Shown piece after piece: positions 26,985-35,423 of a stretch of 64,000 nucleotides of DNA. Position 1 is the first letter of the stretch; every line of letters starts with the position of its first letter. The position numbers and the translations under genes are program-made. Origin of the DNA: Streptomyces sp. PH10-H1 (GTDB lineage Bacteria; Actinomycetota; Actinomycetes; Streptomycetales; Streptomycetaceae); assembly GCF_030063355.1 (NCBI RefSeq), contig NZ_JASISZ010000028.1:1-64000 (forward strand), in the 5' to 3' direction. The notes beneath the pieces are model-generated. The model was given only the letters and a program-made list of their open reading frames with translations, did not search any database and was not told the origin of the DNA.

Positions 26985-27653
26985 TCAGGCGTGGGCGGGA
27001 GCTGCCCAGCGCGGGGTGCGGCGGTAGCGAGGCCGCCACAGGGCACGGTAGAGGAGGCGCGCGGGCGCGGGCAGGTATGCGAGGACCGTGCGTTGCGTTT
27101 CCTCTGCGGCTCCACCCAGGAGCCAGGGGAAGAATGAGGCAGCGCCACTGAGGCCGAGTTGCCGGCGTTGCTCGGTGCCGAAGGCCGTCCACTCCTCGCT
27201 GGTGAGCAGGCTGGTTACCAGGGGCAGCGCCTGGTCCTCCTCATGCCGGCAGTGTTCGGTGACGGCGTCGGCGAGCCGTTGAGCGTGCGCCAGCAGCTGA
27301 TGCGGAGGAGTGGATGCGGAGGAGTGGATGCGGTGAGCGCCGCATCGAGGGCGTCGAGCAGCGCGTCGAGGCCGGCGTGCTCCCGCTCCATCTCCTCCAG
27401 CAACTCCAGATCGGTGGGCCGGTCGGCCAGCTTGGCTCGCAGGACGGGCCACAGATGGGTGTCTTCGGCGGTGTGGTGGATGTGCAGGTACGTCGTGCAC
27501 TGCTCCCAGTCGGCGCGGACGGCCGGGCCGGGAACGACACCGCGGTCAGCCAGGGATATGAGGCGGTCGAGGTCCCGCTCGAACGCGTTGTGGACCGCGT
27601 ACATCATCGTCGTCGATGCGGTGGCGTTCGCCGGATTCGGTGGTGTTGCTCAT
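26985..27653 (-). pseudogene. Frameshifted hemerythrin-domain protein gene
   Basis: The gene starts at ATG 27653 (MSNTTESGERHRIDD, with GAGGGGAA upstream), shifts by one extra base near 27608 into MMYAVHNAFERDLDRL, and shifts again at a 14-bp tandem duplication (27301-27328). After the duplication the correct frame continues as HQLLAHAQRLADAVTEHCRH and EEDQALPLVTSLL to the stop at 26985. Hemerythrin ligands are visible in TTYLHIHHTAEDTHLWP, MEREHAGLD and EHCRHEEDQALP. Removing one 14-mer and one base gives a continuous frame of 217 residues. As sequenced, only a 130-aa N-terminal product from ATG 27607, or a short leader, is possible. Confidence 0.8.
27301..27328. repeat. Exact 14-bp tandem duplication inside the hemerythrin gene
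   Basis: TGCGGAGGAGTGGA occurs twice in a row (27301-27314, 27315-27328), followed by a third partial copy TGCGG. Fourteen is not a multiple of three. Loss of one copy restores the downstream reading frame exactly. Confidence 0.95.
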
Positions 27654-27885
27654 AAGGTTCCCCTCAAGGGCGGGCTTTGCTCGAAGCGCGGCTGGAGTCG
27701 GCGGGGGAGTGAACCCCTTCGCGACCTGAGAGCGGCCCTGGCACGTCGAATGTGACATCACAGGTCGCCGGGGAGACCCGGATCACATGCGATGCGCGGA
27801 TGTCGCCCTTCGTGCGCGCTGGTGGGGGACCGGGTGCGGGCGCGAAGCTTTCTGCGGCTTCGGGGTACTCGGGGTGGCCCGTACG

Positions 27886-27914
27886 TTGAGCTATTGGGAT
27901 GGTTCTGGTAGCAA
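27886..27914 (+). promoter_or_regulatory. Possible promoter for the LAETG surface protein
   Basis: TTGAGC (27886-27891) and TAGCAA (27909-27914) are spaced by 17 bases, 125 bases before ATG 28039. The rest of the 385-base interval 27654-28038 holds no gene I can recognise. Confidence 0.35.
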
Positions 27915-28038
27915 ATGGGTGCGCCTAACCCCTGCGGCGATCCAAGTACGATTATGGGGGGAATGTCTTGCGGTCGACGGCTCTCGTCGATGCGACCGCC
28001 GACGTGCGGCTCGTACAGCTTCACAGCAAAGGTTCGGC

Positions 28039-29115
28039 ATGAAGACATTCCGCAGTGCCCTTGTTCTGGGCTTTACTGCCGTTGCCACGATCACCCCTGC
28101 CGTGGTGATCGCCGCGCCGGCAGCGGCCAATGCCATCGTTACCGGCCACAGCGGCCCACACCCTGGACCAGGCCGGCATGACCCCGGCCCGCGAGACATC
28201 GGCCCGCGAGACATCGGCCTGGACCTCTGCACCTTCGGTCTGTGCGACGAATGGTTCACCGGTCGACACGACGGTCACAACGAAGCCGGATACTCCGGTG
28301 GTTCGAGTAGCCACACCTGGGACAGCAGCGGTGGCTACGGCAGTGGTTCAAGCGGCGGATCCGGCGGTGGCTACGGCAGTGGTTCAAGCGGCGGATCCGG
28401 CGGTGGCTACGGCAGTGGTTCAAGCGGCGGATCCGGCGGTGGCTACGGCAGTGGCTCAAGCGGCGGATCCGGCGGTGGCTACGGCAGTGGCTCAAGCGGC
28501 GGATCCAGTGGCGGTTACGGCTCGACGAGCGGCGGGTCCAGCGGTGGGTCCAGTGGCGGTTACGGCTCGACGAGCGGCGGGTCCAGCGGCGGGTCGACTG
28601 GTGGCAGCACCGGTGGGTCCAGTGGCGGGAGCACCGGCGGGTCCAGCGGTGGCTACGGCTCGACGACCGGTGGGTCCAGTGGCGGGAGCACCGGCGGGTC
28701 CAGCGGTGGCTACGGCTCGACGACCGGTGGGTCCAGTGGCGGGAGCACCGGCGGGTCCAGCGGTGGCTACGGCTCGACGACCGGTGGGTCCAGTGGCGGG
28801 AGCACCGGTGGGAGCTCGGGTGGTTCGACCGGGGGCAGTACCGGCGGGTCGACCGGTGGCAGCAATGGCGGCAGTACCGGTGGGAGCACAGGTGGTTCGA
28901 CCGGCGGAAGCACCGGCGGGACCACGGGTGGTACGACTGGTGGGACCTCCGGCGGGACGACCGGTGGCAGCCATGGCGGCAGCACCGGTGGCGGTTCGCA
29001 CCTTGCTGAAACCGGCGCGGACGACAACTCGCTCGCTCTGGCGGCCGCCGCCGGCGGCAGTCTCCTCGCTGGTGGTGCCTTCATCGTGGGAACCAGGCGT
29101 CTGCGGCGCCGGTAG
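28039..29115 (+). CDS. LAETG-anchored, Gly/Ser/Thr-repeat surface protein
   Basis: The 358-aa sortase substrate has a signal peptide (MKTFRSALVLGFTAVATITP, cleavage near AAANA), a short His/Asp-rich part with two Cys (LDLCTFGLCDEWF), then about 230 residues of Gly/Ser/Tyr and Gly/Ser/Thr repeats. It ends with the class E sortase motif LAETG (about 322-326), a hydrophobic helix and an RRLRRR tail. It would be linked to peptidoglycan on the cell surface, with the repeats acting as a flexible stalk. ATG 28039 is fixed by AAAGG at 28028-28032 and the signal peptide. The small N-terminal head may be the functional or adhesive part. Confidence 0.9.
   Translation: MKTFRSALVLGFTAVATITPAVVIAAPAAANAIVTGHSGPHPGPGRHDPGPRDIGPRDIGLDLCTFGLCDEWFTGRHDGHNEAGYSGGSSSHTWDSSGGYGSGSSGGSGGGYGSGSSGGSGGGYGSGSSGGSGGGYGSGSSGGSGGGYGSGSSGGSSGGYGSTSGGSSGGSSGGYGSTSGGSSGGSTGGSTGGSSGGSTGGSSGGYGSTTGGSSGGSTGGSSGGYGSTTGGSSGGSTGGSSGGYGSTTGGSSGGSTGGSSGGSTGGSTGGSTGGSNGGSTGGSTGGSTGGSTGGTTGGTTGGTSGGTTGGSHGGSTGGGSHLAETGADDNSLALAAAAGGSLLAGGAFIVGTRRLRRR
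28345..28782 (+). repeat. Two coding tandem-repeat arrays (36-bp and 57-bp units)
   Basis: Four near-identical 36-bp units run from 28345 to 28488 (two are diverged at one base). After a transition, three near-identical 57-bp units cover about 28612-28782. Both units are multiples of three, so copy number changes keep the frame. Shorter 12-bp Gly-Gly-Ser-Thr units follow to about 28990. Confidence 0.85.
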
Positions 29116-29137
29116 CCCCAGCTGAGCAACCCATTGA

Positions 29138-29175
29138 GACCCTGTTCGCGCCCGCCGAAGGGTGCGAGCAGGGTC
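29138..29175 (+). terminator. Terminator hairpin after the surface-protein gene
   Basis: GACCCTGTTCGC (29138-29149) pairs with GCGAGCAGGGTC (29164-29175) with one mismatch and a 14-base loop, 23 bases after the stop codon. It also lies before the convergent hydrolase stop and may serve both strands. Confidence 0.75.
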
Positions 29176-29293
29176 GGGTTGGTTCAACACGGCGTGCCGG
29201 TTGTCTGTCAACGGAGGATCCGCGTCGAGGTCGGCGAACAGCCTTCCGCAACAGCGCCGTCCATCATGTCCTTCCGGCGGGGCAGTGTGGTCC

Positions 29294-30175
<882 letters not shown>

Positions 30176-30363
30176 CTACTGTGCTCAGACCTGTCGAGAA
30201 CAGGGTTGGCCAACACTCTGACGCCCACGACGCTTCGCATCGTGGTGGCTCGCCGCAGGCGGCAAGACCGCCGGCGGAACATGTCTCGGTCGGTGCTTCA
30301 TCGCGGAGCAGTCAACGGACCATTTTTGCAAGCCGTGCCAGCAAGGAACGGGAGAGCCACGAA

Positions 30364-30759
30364 ATGTCGCGCTATCACGAGATCAAGTTTCGGACGGTCA
30401 CGTCGTTCCAGAGGCGGATCGGCAACCCGGTCACCACTCGGCTGCCGAATCAAACTCTTCTGGAGACCACGGGGCGAAAGTCCGGACTGCCCCGGCGGAC
30501 ACCGATCGGCGGATCCCGCATCGGGCGTGAGTTCTGGCTCGTCTCGGAGTATGGCGAGAAGTCACAGTACGTGCGCAACATCCAGGCACATCCTCAGGTT
30601 CGGGTCCGGATCAAGGGCCAATGGCACACCGGAACGGCCCACTTGCTCCCGGAGGACGACGCTCGTGCCCGGCTCAAGACCTTGCCTCGCCTCAACAGCG
30701 CCGGGGTCCGCGCGGTCGGTACCAACCTGCTGACAGTGCGGGTCGATCTCACCCACTGA
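30364..30759 (+). CDS. Nitroreductase/quinone reductase family (DDN-like) protein
   Basis: The 131-aa split-barrel protein has the DDN-family pattern: LLETTGRKSGLPRRTPIGGS, EFWLVSEYGEKSQYVRNIQA, HPQVRVRIKGQWHTGTAHLL. Mycobacterial DDN uses F420H2 to reduce quinones or nitroimidazoles; F420 or FMN use here is inferred from the family. ATG 30364 has GGAG at 30351-30354. Confidence 0.85.
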   Translation: MSRYHEIKFRTVTSFQRRIGNPVTTRLPNQTLLETTGRKSGLPRRTPIGGSRIGREFWLVSEYGEKSQYVRNIQAHPQVRVRIKGQWHTGTAHLLPEDDARARLKTLPRLNSAGVRAVGTNLLTVRVDLTH

Positions 30760-31020
30760 TCAAGGCGGTGAAGCGGTCGCCGGCACCGTCAGCAGACCGG
30801 CGTGTGCCACGAGGCGGCCATCGCGCCTGGAACCGGAATGCTCGTCGTACCACGGTCGGCGATGCAAGGCAGGTTCCCAGTCATTCCCGAGTGATGCTGT
30901 GCTTACCGGCCGCCGGCCAACTGAGGAACTCACAGCCCCAACGATTTCGTCCCGGTCATTGGATAGTTGGACACCAGCGCTCACGAATCCGCGGCGGCAC
31001 CACGACGCATTGGCCCTCCG

Positions 31021-31252
31021 CTACGGGACGAGAGTCACCGTGACGCTCCCGGGTACGAAGCGGGGGGTGGCTCCGGGTCAGGTGGAACTCGGCGGTCTGG
31101 TGGGTCATGCCGTCGAAGTCCCAGCACTTGACGATGGTCAGGCCCGTGTCGTCCGTGGTGCCGGAGGGCGCTGCGGCGGCCGGGACCGTCAGGGGAAGGC
31201 TCAGCAGGGCGATCAGGCCGAGGCCCAGAACGGCGGAAACGCTCTTGCGCAC
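31021..31252 (-). pseudogene. Small secreted protein gene, frameshifted at a G6 tract
   Basis: GTG 31252 opens a clear signal peptide (RKSVSAVLGLGLIALLSLPL, cleavage after AAA near residue 28) and a short mature part with TIVKCWDFDGMTHQTAEFHL. After the six-G run at 31062-31067 the frame becomes Arg-rich and runs to 30956, while the -1 frame reads RFVPGSVTVTLVP and stops at 31021, a more natural beta-strand ending. Removing one base gives a 76-aa secreted protein. Function unknown. It may be a real mutation, phase variation or a sequencing error. The flanks 30760-31020 and 31253-31512 contain nothing else recognised. Confidence 0.5.
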
Positions 31253-31512
31253 GGTGGCTCCACTCAGTAGGAGCGCGGCTAGGTCTCCCACTATCGAACG
31301 CTCGGGCATGAGATACAGGTCCATATTCGGCCTTCGGGCGGGGAACCTGCCCGGGCCGGAGTAGGCGGTCCCTGCGGCGCGGGCGGTGGCGTCCGGCGCG
31401 GGCAGTGGGACCCATGGTGCCGCCTCGGGGGCGGCTGTCGGCCGACTGTCGATGGATTGTCGACGGGTCCTGCGACGGTGGTCTGGTCCGGAGCACCGAG
31501 GGGGGATCAGAT

Positions 31513-32337
31513 ATGACTGGGTTCAGAGATCGGGCATTGCTCGAGTTGAGCGATCCCGCCACTCTCGGTGCGCTGTTGCTGCCTGCCGGCGACACCCGCG
31601 GCGAACGCGTTCGCACGATGCTGGCCGTGACCTACGACTTGTCCGCGGCCCGGGTCGACCGGGTTCGCAGCGCGCAGGTGCAGGAGATCGCGCTGCAGCG
31701 AGCGCTGTTCCCGTCCGGTCGGTTGAACGGGATGTGGTCCCAGACCGTCCCTTCCTACACCCGTGGCGATCTGACTCTGAACGTGCCCGCGCCGGCCGAC
31801 CCGATCTGGGTCGACCTGCTCGCGCAGCTTGATGTCACGGTGGTCATCGAGGCGGACCCGGGCGGCGCGGAAGCGGTGCTGTCCCGGGGTTTTGACGACT
31901 TCGCCACTCTTGACGACTTCCGCGCGCGGTTCTCGTTCTTCGACCTCGACGCCTTTCTGGCCAGACACCGCATCAGCACGGTGGAGGAACTGCGCGAGGC
32001 CTTCGACTATGTGGTGGCCGACGTACAGCTGCGCACGCTCCCGGAGTTCGACCCGAACGATCCGGCCAACAGCCACACCCTGCCGGTCACGCTGGCCGCG
32101 GTGATCGTCGATCCGTTCGATCTGGCCGAAGGACTGCGCGCCACGCGGTTGGTGCGGGAGGCGGCTAGGGAGCTGACCGGCGGGACTCCGACCAGCATCC
32201 CGACCGAACTCACGGAGGCGTACGCGACGGCCGTTGTCGTCGCCGAGGGGAGTGTCGGGGGCGGGCCGGCCGCAGCGGATATCGAGCGGCTCTTCGCCCG
32301 CGAGGGCGTGGTCAGCCTCTTCCTGGCAGCGAATTGA
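31513..32337 (+). CDS. Unknown first gene of the contractile tail-like cluster
   Basis: The 274-aa acidic protein has no signal peptide or membrane helix. It contains ARVDRVRSAQVQEIALQRAL, then a paired segment with IWVDLLAQLDVTVVIEADPG and FDDFATLDDFRARFSFFDLD. I do not recognise the family. Its place, 10 bases before the next gene and 300 before the sheath gene, suggests a tail-completion, cap or chaperone protein. That is inference from position only. Confidence 0.6.
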   Translation: MTGFRDRALLELSDPATLGALLLPAGDTRGERVRTMLAVTYDLSAARVDRVRSAQVQEIALQRALFPSGRLNGMWSQTVPSYTRGDLTLNVPAPADPIWVDLLAQLDVTVVIEADPGGAEAVLSRGFDDFATLDDFRARFSFFDLDAFLARHRISTVEELREAFDYVVADVQLRTLPEFDPNDPANSHTLPVTLAAVIVDPFDLAEGLRATRLVREAARELTGGTPTSIPTELTEAYATAVVVAEGSVGGGPAAADIERLFAREGVVSLFLAAN

Positions 32338-32347
32338 GGAGTCTGCG

Positions 32348-32599
32348 ATGACGGCTGAAGAGTCTGGGCGCCACCGCCCCAGCAGTACCACTGAGGGTGT
32401 TCCGGCTCCCTCGGTCGAGGAGTCCGGCGAGCCTGCGGCCGGGACCTCCGCCATGGACCCCGCCGAACGTGCCGGCGCGACGACCGCGCCTGCGGACGCT
32501 CCGGACGCTCCGGACGCTCCGGACGCTCCGGACGCTCCGGACCTTCCCTACCAGGAGTTGCAGCGCCTGCGCGCCCGGCTCACTCGCAAATATCACTGA
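32348..32599 (+). CDS. Small acidic protein with Asp-Ala-Pro repeats
   Basis: The 83-aa disordered protein is rich in Glu, Pro and Ala; five copies of a 9-bp unit (32494-32538) encode Asp-Ala-Pro repeats. It ends with a possible helix LPYQELQRLRARLTRKYH that could dock to a partner. It lies between the unknown first gene and the sheath gene, with GAGGA before ATG 32348. A linker or targeting role is only a guess. Confidence 0.6.
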   Translation: MTAEESGRHRPSSTTEGVPAPSVEESGEPAAGTSAMDPAERAGATTAPADAPDAPDAPDAPDAPDLPYQELQRLRARLTRKYH

Positions 32600-32636
32600 T
32601 CCGGCTCGACCAAGCCCGACACAAAGGAGGGGCTCG

Positions 32637-33767
32637 ATGACTGTCCGGTATATCCGGGTGAACACGATCGTCGATCTGTTCGCACCGGCCGTTCGTGCAT
32701 TCGGCAACATCGCAGTGGTGGGCAGGGTTACGCCGCCGGCCCCCCCACCGTCCGACCTCGCCGTGGTGAACGTGCCGCTGGCCTTCTCGGATCCGGCCGA
32801 GGCGCGTCGTCGAGCCCCTGGCGAGCTGGGTGAAGCCATCGCGCTCGCGTTCGCGCAGTCGCCCGGACCGACGCTCATCCACGGCATCCGGGTGGACAGC
32901 GCCACGCCGGACTGGGGCGCAGGACTGGACACCGTCGCGGGCCTGAACGTCCAGCTCGTCATGTTGGCCAACACCCCGCTGACCACGACGACCGGCGCCA
33001 CCAACGGCCCGGTGGCCAAGCTCGTCAACCATGTCGCCTCGGTGTCGACGACCGGCGGGGACGGCATGGAGCGCATGGGCGTCGCCATGCTGGCCAAAGG
33101 CTCGGCCGATCCCGCACTGGTCACCGGGGGGCTGGCGAACGAGCGCATGGTCTACATCGCGCACCAGAGCGATCAGGATGCGGCCGCCGCGGTGGCCGGG
33201 ACCATAGCGGGCTACCAGCCGCATGTCTCGCTGCTGCTCAAGCCGGTGAACATCACCAGCCCGTCGTTCACGCCGACGCAGATCGATGCGCTGAACGGAT
33301 CGGAGACATTCGGCTCCGGACCGGCAGGACTGGGCGTCAACTGGCTGACCACGCCTTCGCTGATCCCTGGCCAGGGCGTGTACATGGGTGAGGGTTACAC
33401 AGCGGGCAGCGGCCCGGGGCAGAAGAAGTTCATCGACAGCGTCCGCGCCATCGACAACGCGTCCTTCCTGCTCAAAGCACAGCTCATCAAAACGATCGGG
33501 AACGTGCGGATCAGCCGGTCGGGGCTGCGTGCGCTGATCGCGCAGATGGAGGCGGTTCTCGGTCCGCTGGTCCAGGCCGAGGTACTCGAAGGCTTCGAAC
33601 TCGTCGTTCCGCTCCTGACGCTGCTGGACAAGGACCCGGCAACGCTCAGCGCCGCTGAGGCGGCCCAGATCCACAACGCGCACGCGCAACGGCGCGTGCA
33701 GGTTCTGGCGGCCCTGGAGTACACCGGCGGCATCAGCCGCATCGACATCACCTTGAAGATCCAATAG
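32637..33767 (+). CDS. Contractile tail sheath protein
   Basis: The 376-aa protein has features of a phage-type sheath: an N-terminal strand region (YIRVNTIVDLFAPAVRAFGN IAVVG), a middle domain with gly-rich turns (AGLGVNWLTTPSLIPGQGVY), and a C-terminal sheath fold in which RISRSGLRALIAQMEAVLGP is followed by strand pair SRIDITLKIQ. Sheaths polymerise around the tube and drive it through a membrane on contraction. It is shorter than typical 450-500-aa sheaths, consistent with a minimal form. AAAGGAGGGG before ATG 32637 predicts very strong translation, expected for the major structural subunit. Confidence 0.72.
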   Translation: MTVRYIRVNTIVDLFAPAVRAFGNIAVVGRVTPPAPPPSDLAVVNVPLAFSDPAEARRRAPGELGEAIALAFAQSPGPTLIHGIRVDSATPDWGAGLDTVAGLNVQLVMLANTPLTTTTGATNGPVAKLVNHVASVSTTGGDGMERMGVAMLAKGSADPALVTGGLANERMVYIAHQSDQDAAAAVAGTIAGYQPHVSLLLKPVNITSPSFTPTQIDALNGSETFGSGPAGLGVNWLTTPSLIPGQGVYMGEGYTAGSGPGQKKFIDSVRAIDNASFLLKAQLIKTIGNVRISRSGLRALIAQMEAVLGPLVQAEVLEGFELVVPLLTLLDKDPATLSAAEAAQIHNAHAQRRVQVLAALEYTGGISRIDITLKIQ

Positions 33768-33780
33768 GAAGGGGTACCCG

Positions 33781-34173
33781 ATGGCCGACTGGAACACGCG
33801 GCTCGAGGTCAAGCTCGGTGACGCCACGATCACACCCATCTCCACGTTCACGCCGACCTTCAATGTGCCGCACACCGTGCTGCACAGCATCGAGGTGGAC
33901 AACGTCGGATACGTCCGCCAGCCGTTCACGTTCAGCTTCACGATGGGCGTTCCCGCGGTCGCGTCGGCGGTCGCGGATCTGACGGAACTGGCCGCCAACG
34001 GTACGGAGTTCCAGGTAGTGGTGGCCGAAAGGAAGGGCACCGACTGGGCCTTCAACTCGATCAAGTTCGCCCGCTGCATGGTCACGTCGGCGAACCCGAG
34101 CAACGTAATGATCGACGGGGTACCGCAGGCGAGTTTCACCTGCCTCGCGCTCTCCGTCGGCCTGGAGGCGTAG
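33781..34173 (+). CDS. Tail tube protein
   Basis: The 130-aa beta-rich protein begins MADWNTRLEVKLGDATITPI and continues with alternating strands (RQPFTFSFTMGVPAVASAVA, TEFQVVVAERKGTDWAFNSI). Size and position immediately after the sheath gene match tube subunits of contractile tails, which form hexameric rings inside the sheath. AGGAAGGGG precedes the ATG. Family assignment rests mainly on size, strand pattern and synteny. Confidence 0.65.
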   Translation: MADWNTRLEVKLGDATITPISTFTPTFNVPHTVLHSIEVDNVGYVRQPFTFSFTMGVPAVASAVADLTELAANGTEFQVVVAERKGTDWAFNSIKFARCMVTSANPSNVMIDGVPQASFTCLALSVGLEA

Positions 34174-34177
34174 GGCC

Positions 34178-34465
34178 ATGGACGACGACATCGAGAACGA
34201 CGGCCTGTTCGCGGTGCCGGCCTTCGCGACCGGTGGCCGGGTGGAGCGCACCGGGATCGCGCTGGTGCACGAGGGCGAGTTCATCGTGCCGCAGCCGGGC
34301 AGCGAGGCGCAGATCTCGCCGTGGCCTGCCGGTGACGGTGCGGTGGTCAACTACTACTTCCCCGTCCGGATCGAGGTGGTCGGGTCGTTGCCGGACGCCG
34401 AGGTCCAACGCGTGGCCGGCTATGTGTTCTCCGAGCTCGATCGGGAACTGGCGACCAGGGTCTGA
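34178..34465 (+). CDS. 95-aa protein resembling a tape-measure C-terminus
   Basis: The short protein carries FATGGRVERTGIALVHEGEF IVP, very like the Gly-Gly-x-V...A-x-V-x-E-x-G-E-x-V-x-P motif at C-termini of phage tape measures. It then has YYFPVRIEVVGSLPDAEVQR, a strand and helix. A true tape measure is hundreds of residues long and sets tail length. Here only the terminal motif is present, in the right gene position (after tube, before baseplate). It could be a minimal length-setter or a tape-measure relic. ATG 34178 lies four bases after the tube stop. Confidence 0.55.
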   Translation: MDDDIENDGLFAVPAFATGGRVERTGIALVHEGEFIVPQPGSEAQISPWPAGDGAVVNYYFPVRIEVVGSLPDAEVQRVAGYVFSELDRELATRV

Positions 34466-34486
34466 CAGGTCGAGGGGAGGAACGCC

Positions 34487-34996
34487 ATGGCCGCCACGGT
34501 GAACGTGCCCGTGCTGGTGGGCTCGGTGCCACTGCTGTACGTGCAGAGCATGACCATCAACGAGGGATACCGGATCGAGCGGATCATGGGCAGCCGGTTC
34601 TCCCAGGCCACCCAGCCCACGAACAAGACGATCGCGATCGAGGCGGTGTTGCTCGGTCCGCAGCGGCTGGAGCAGAAGAAGGCGCTGGAGGCGATGGCTC
34701 TCACCTCGCGGTCGCTGGTCGCCGCCGCGGCAACCGGGCTGGCCGCCACCGGGATCCCGGTCGTGTCCGGCTTGACGATCAGCCTGGACATGCAGGTCAT
34801 CGACCTGCGTTTCACACAGAGCGTGGCCAGGCGCGACGCCCTGGACGTGTCGATCACGCTCCAGCATGTCCCGCGCTCCACCCTGACAGCTGTGCTCAGC
34901 GAGGTCGCCGACCTCGGCCTGGGCGTCGCCACCGCGTCCGTGCCCACCGCGCCGGCGTCCAACCCCATCGCCCGCACCCCGGGTGCGCCGATATGA
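34487..34996 (+). CDS. Probable baseplate/tail adaptor protein
   Basis: The 169-aa beta-rich protein includes VPVLVGSVPLLYVQSMTINE, RIERIMGSRFSQATQPTNKT and SLDMQVIDLRFTQSVARRDA, ending in a Pro-rich tail. I do not firmly recognise it. The gene sits where contractile phages encode the tube-initiator or Dit-like ring of the baseplate, before the plug-like protein. GAGGGGAGGA precedes the ATG. Confidence 0.5.
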   Translation: MAATVNVPVLVGSVPLLYVQSMTINEGYRIERIMGSRFSQATQPTNKTIAIEAVLLGPQRLEQKKALEAMALTSRSLVAAAATGLAATGIPVVSGLTISLDMQVIDLRFTQSVARRDALDVSITLQHVPRSTLTAVLSEVADLGLGVATASVPTAPASNPIARTPGAPI

Positions 34997-35011
34997 CCGA
35001 GGAGGCAGGAC

Positions 35012-35380
35012 ATGACGTCGCTGAGCTTTCTTGAACTGCCGATCGACCCGGCCGAAGGGTTTCCGCAGGCGTTCCGGCTGGCCCTCGGCGAACACACCTA
35101 TCAGTTCCGGCTGTACGCCAACGTGGCGGAGGAGATCATCGACGGTGCGCCCGGCGGTGTCCTCGATCTGCCGACCGCGGGGGCGTTCCTGGTGCTGTCG
35201 GTCGACCGCGAAGGGCCGGCCGGTCTGGTGACGATCCTGCGGCGCAAGCTGGTCCCCGGTGTGGAGTACCCGGCGGCCGAGCTGGTGTTGACGTTCCGCA
35301 CGATGCTGCTGGACCTGCGCAATCTCAACGGGATCGGTTCGTTCGGCTCCGAGATCGTCGGCGGGGTGTCGTTGCGATGA
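35012..35380 (+). CDS. Baseplate plug-like protein
   Basis: The 122-aa product opens SLSFLELPIDPAEGFPQAFR, then LALGEHTYQFRLYANVAEE, the pattern of small beta-sandwich plug proteins described in simple myophage baseplates (Pam3 gp18/DUF6983 type). Such plugs cap the hub between tube and spike. Recognition is by pattern and by position directly before the hub gene. GGAGGCAGG precedes the ATG. Confidence 0.5.
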   Translation: MTSLSFLELPIDPAEGFPQAFRLALGEHTYQFRLYANVAEEIIDGAPGGVLDLPTAGAFLVLSVDREGPAGLVTILRRKLVPGVEYPAAELVLTFRTMLLDLRNLNGIGSFGSEIVGGVSLR

Positions 35381-35423
35381 GCGGTGCGGCATCGGGATCC
35401 GACCTGAGGTGGAGGGGGACACC

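Noticed and set aside
27215-27653. Programmed ribosomal frameshift in the hemerythrin gene
   Set aside because: The break is an exact 14-bp duplication, not a slippery heptamer with a following structure.
28345-28990. CRISPR-like regular repeats
   Set aside because: Units are contiguous, in frame and encode Gly/Ser/Thr repeats; there are no spacers.
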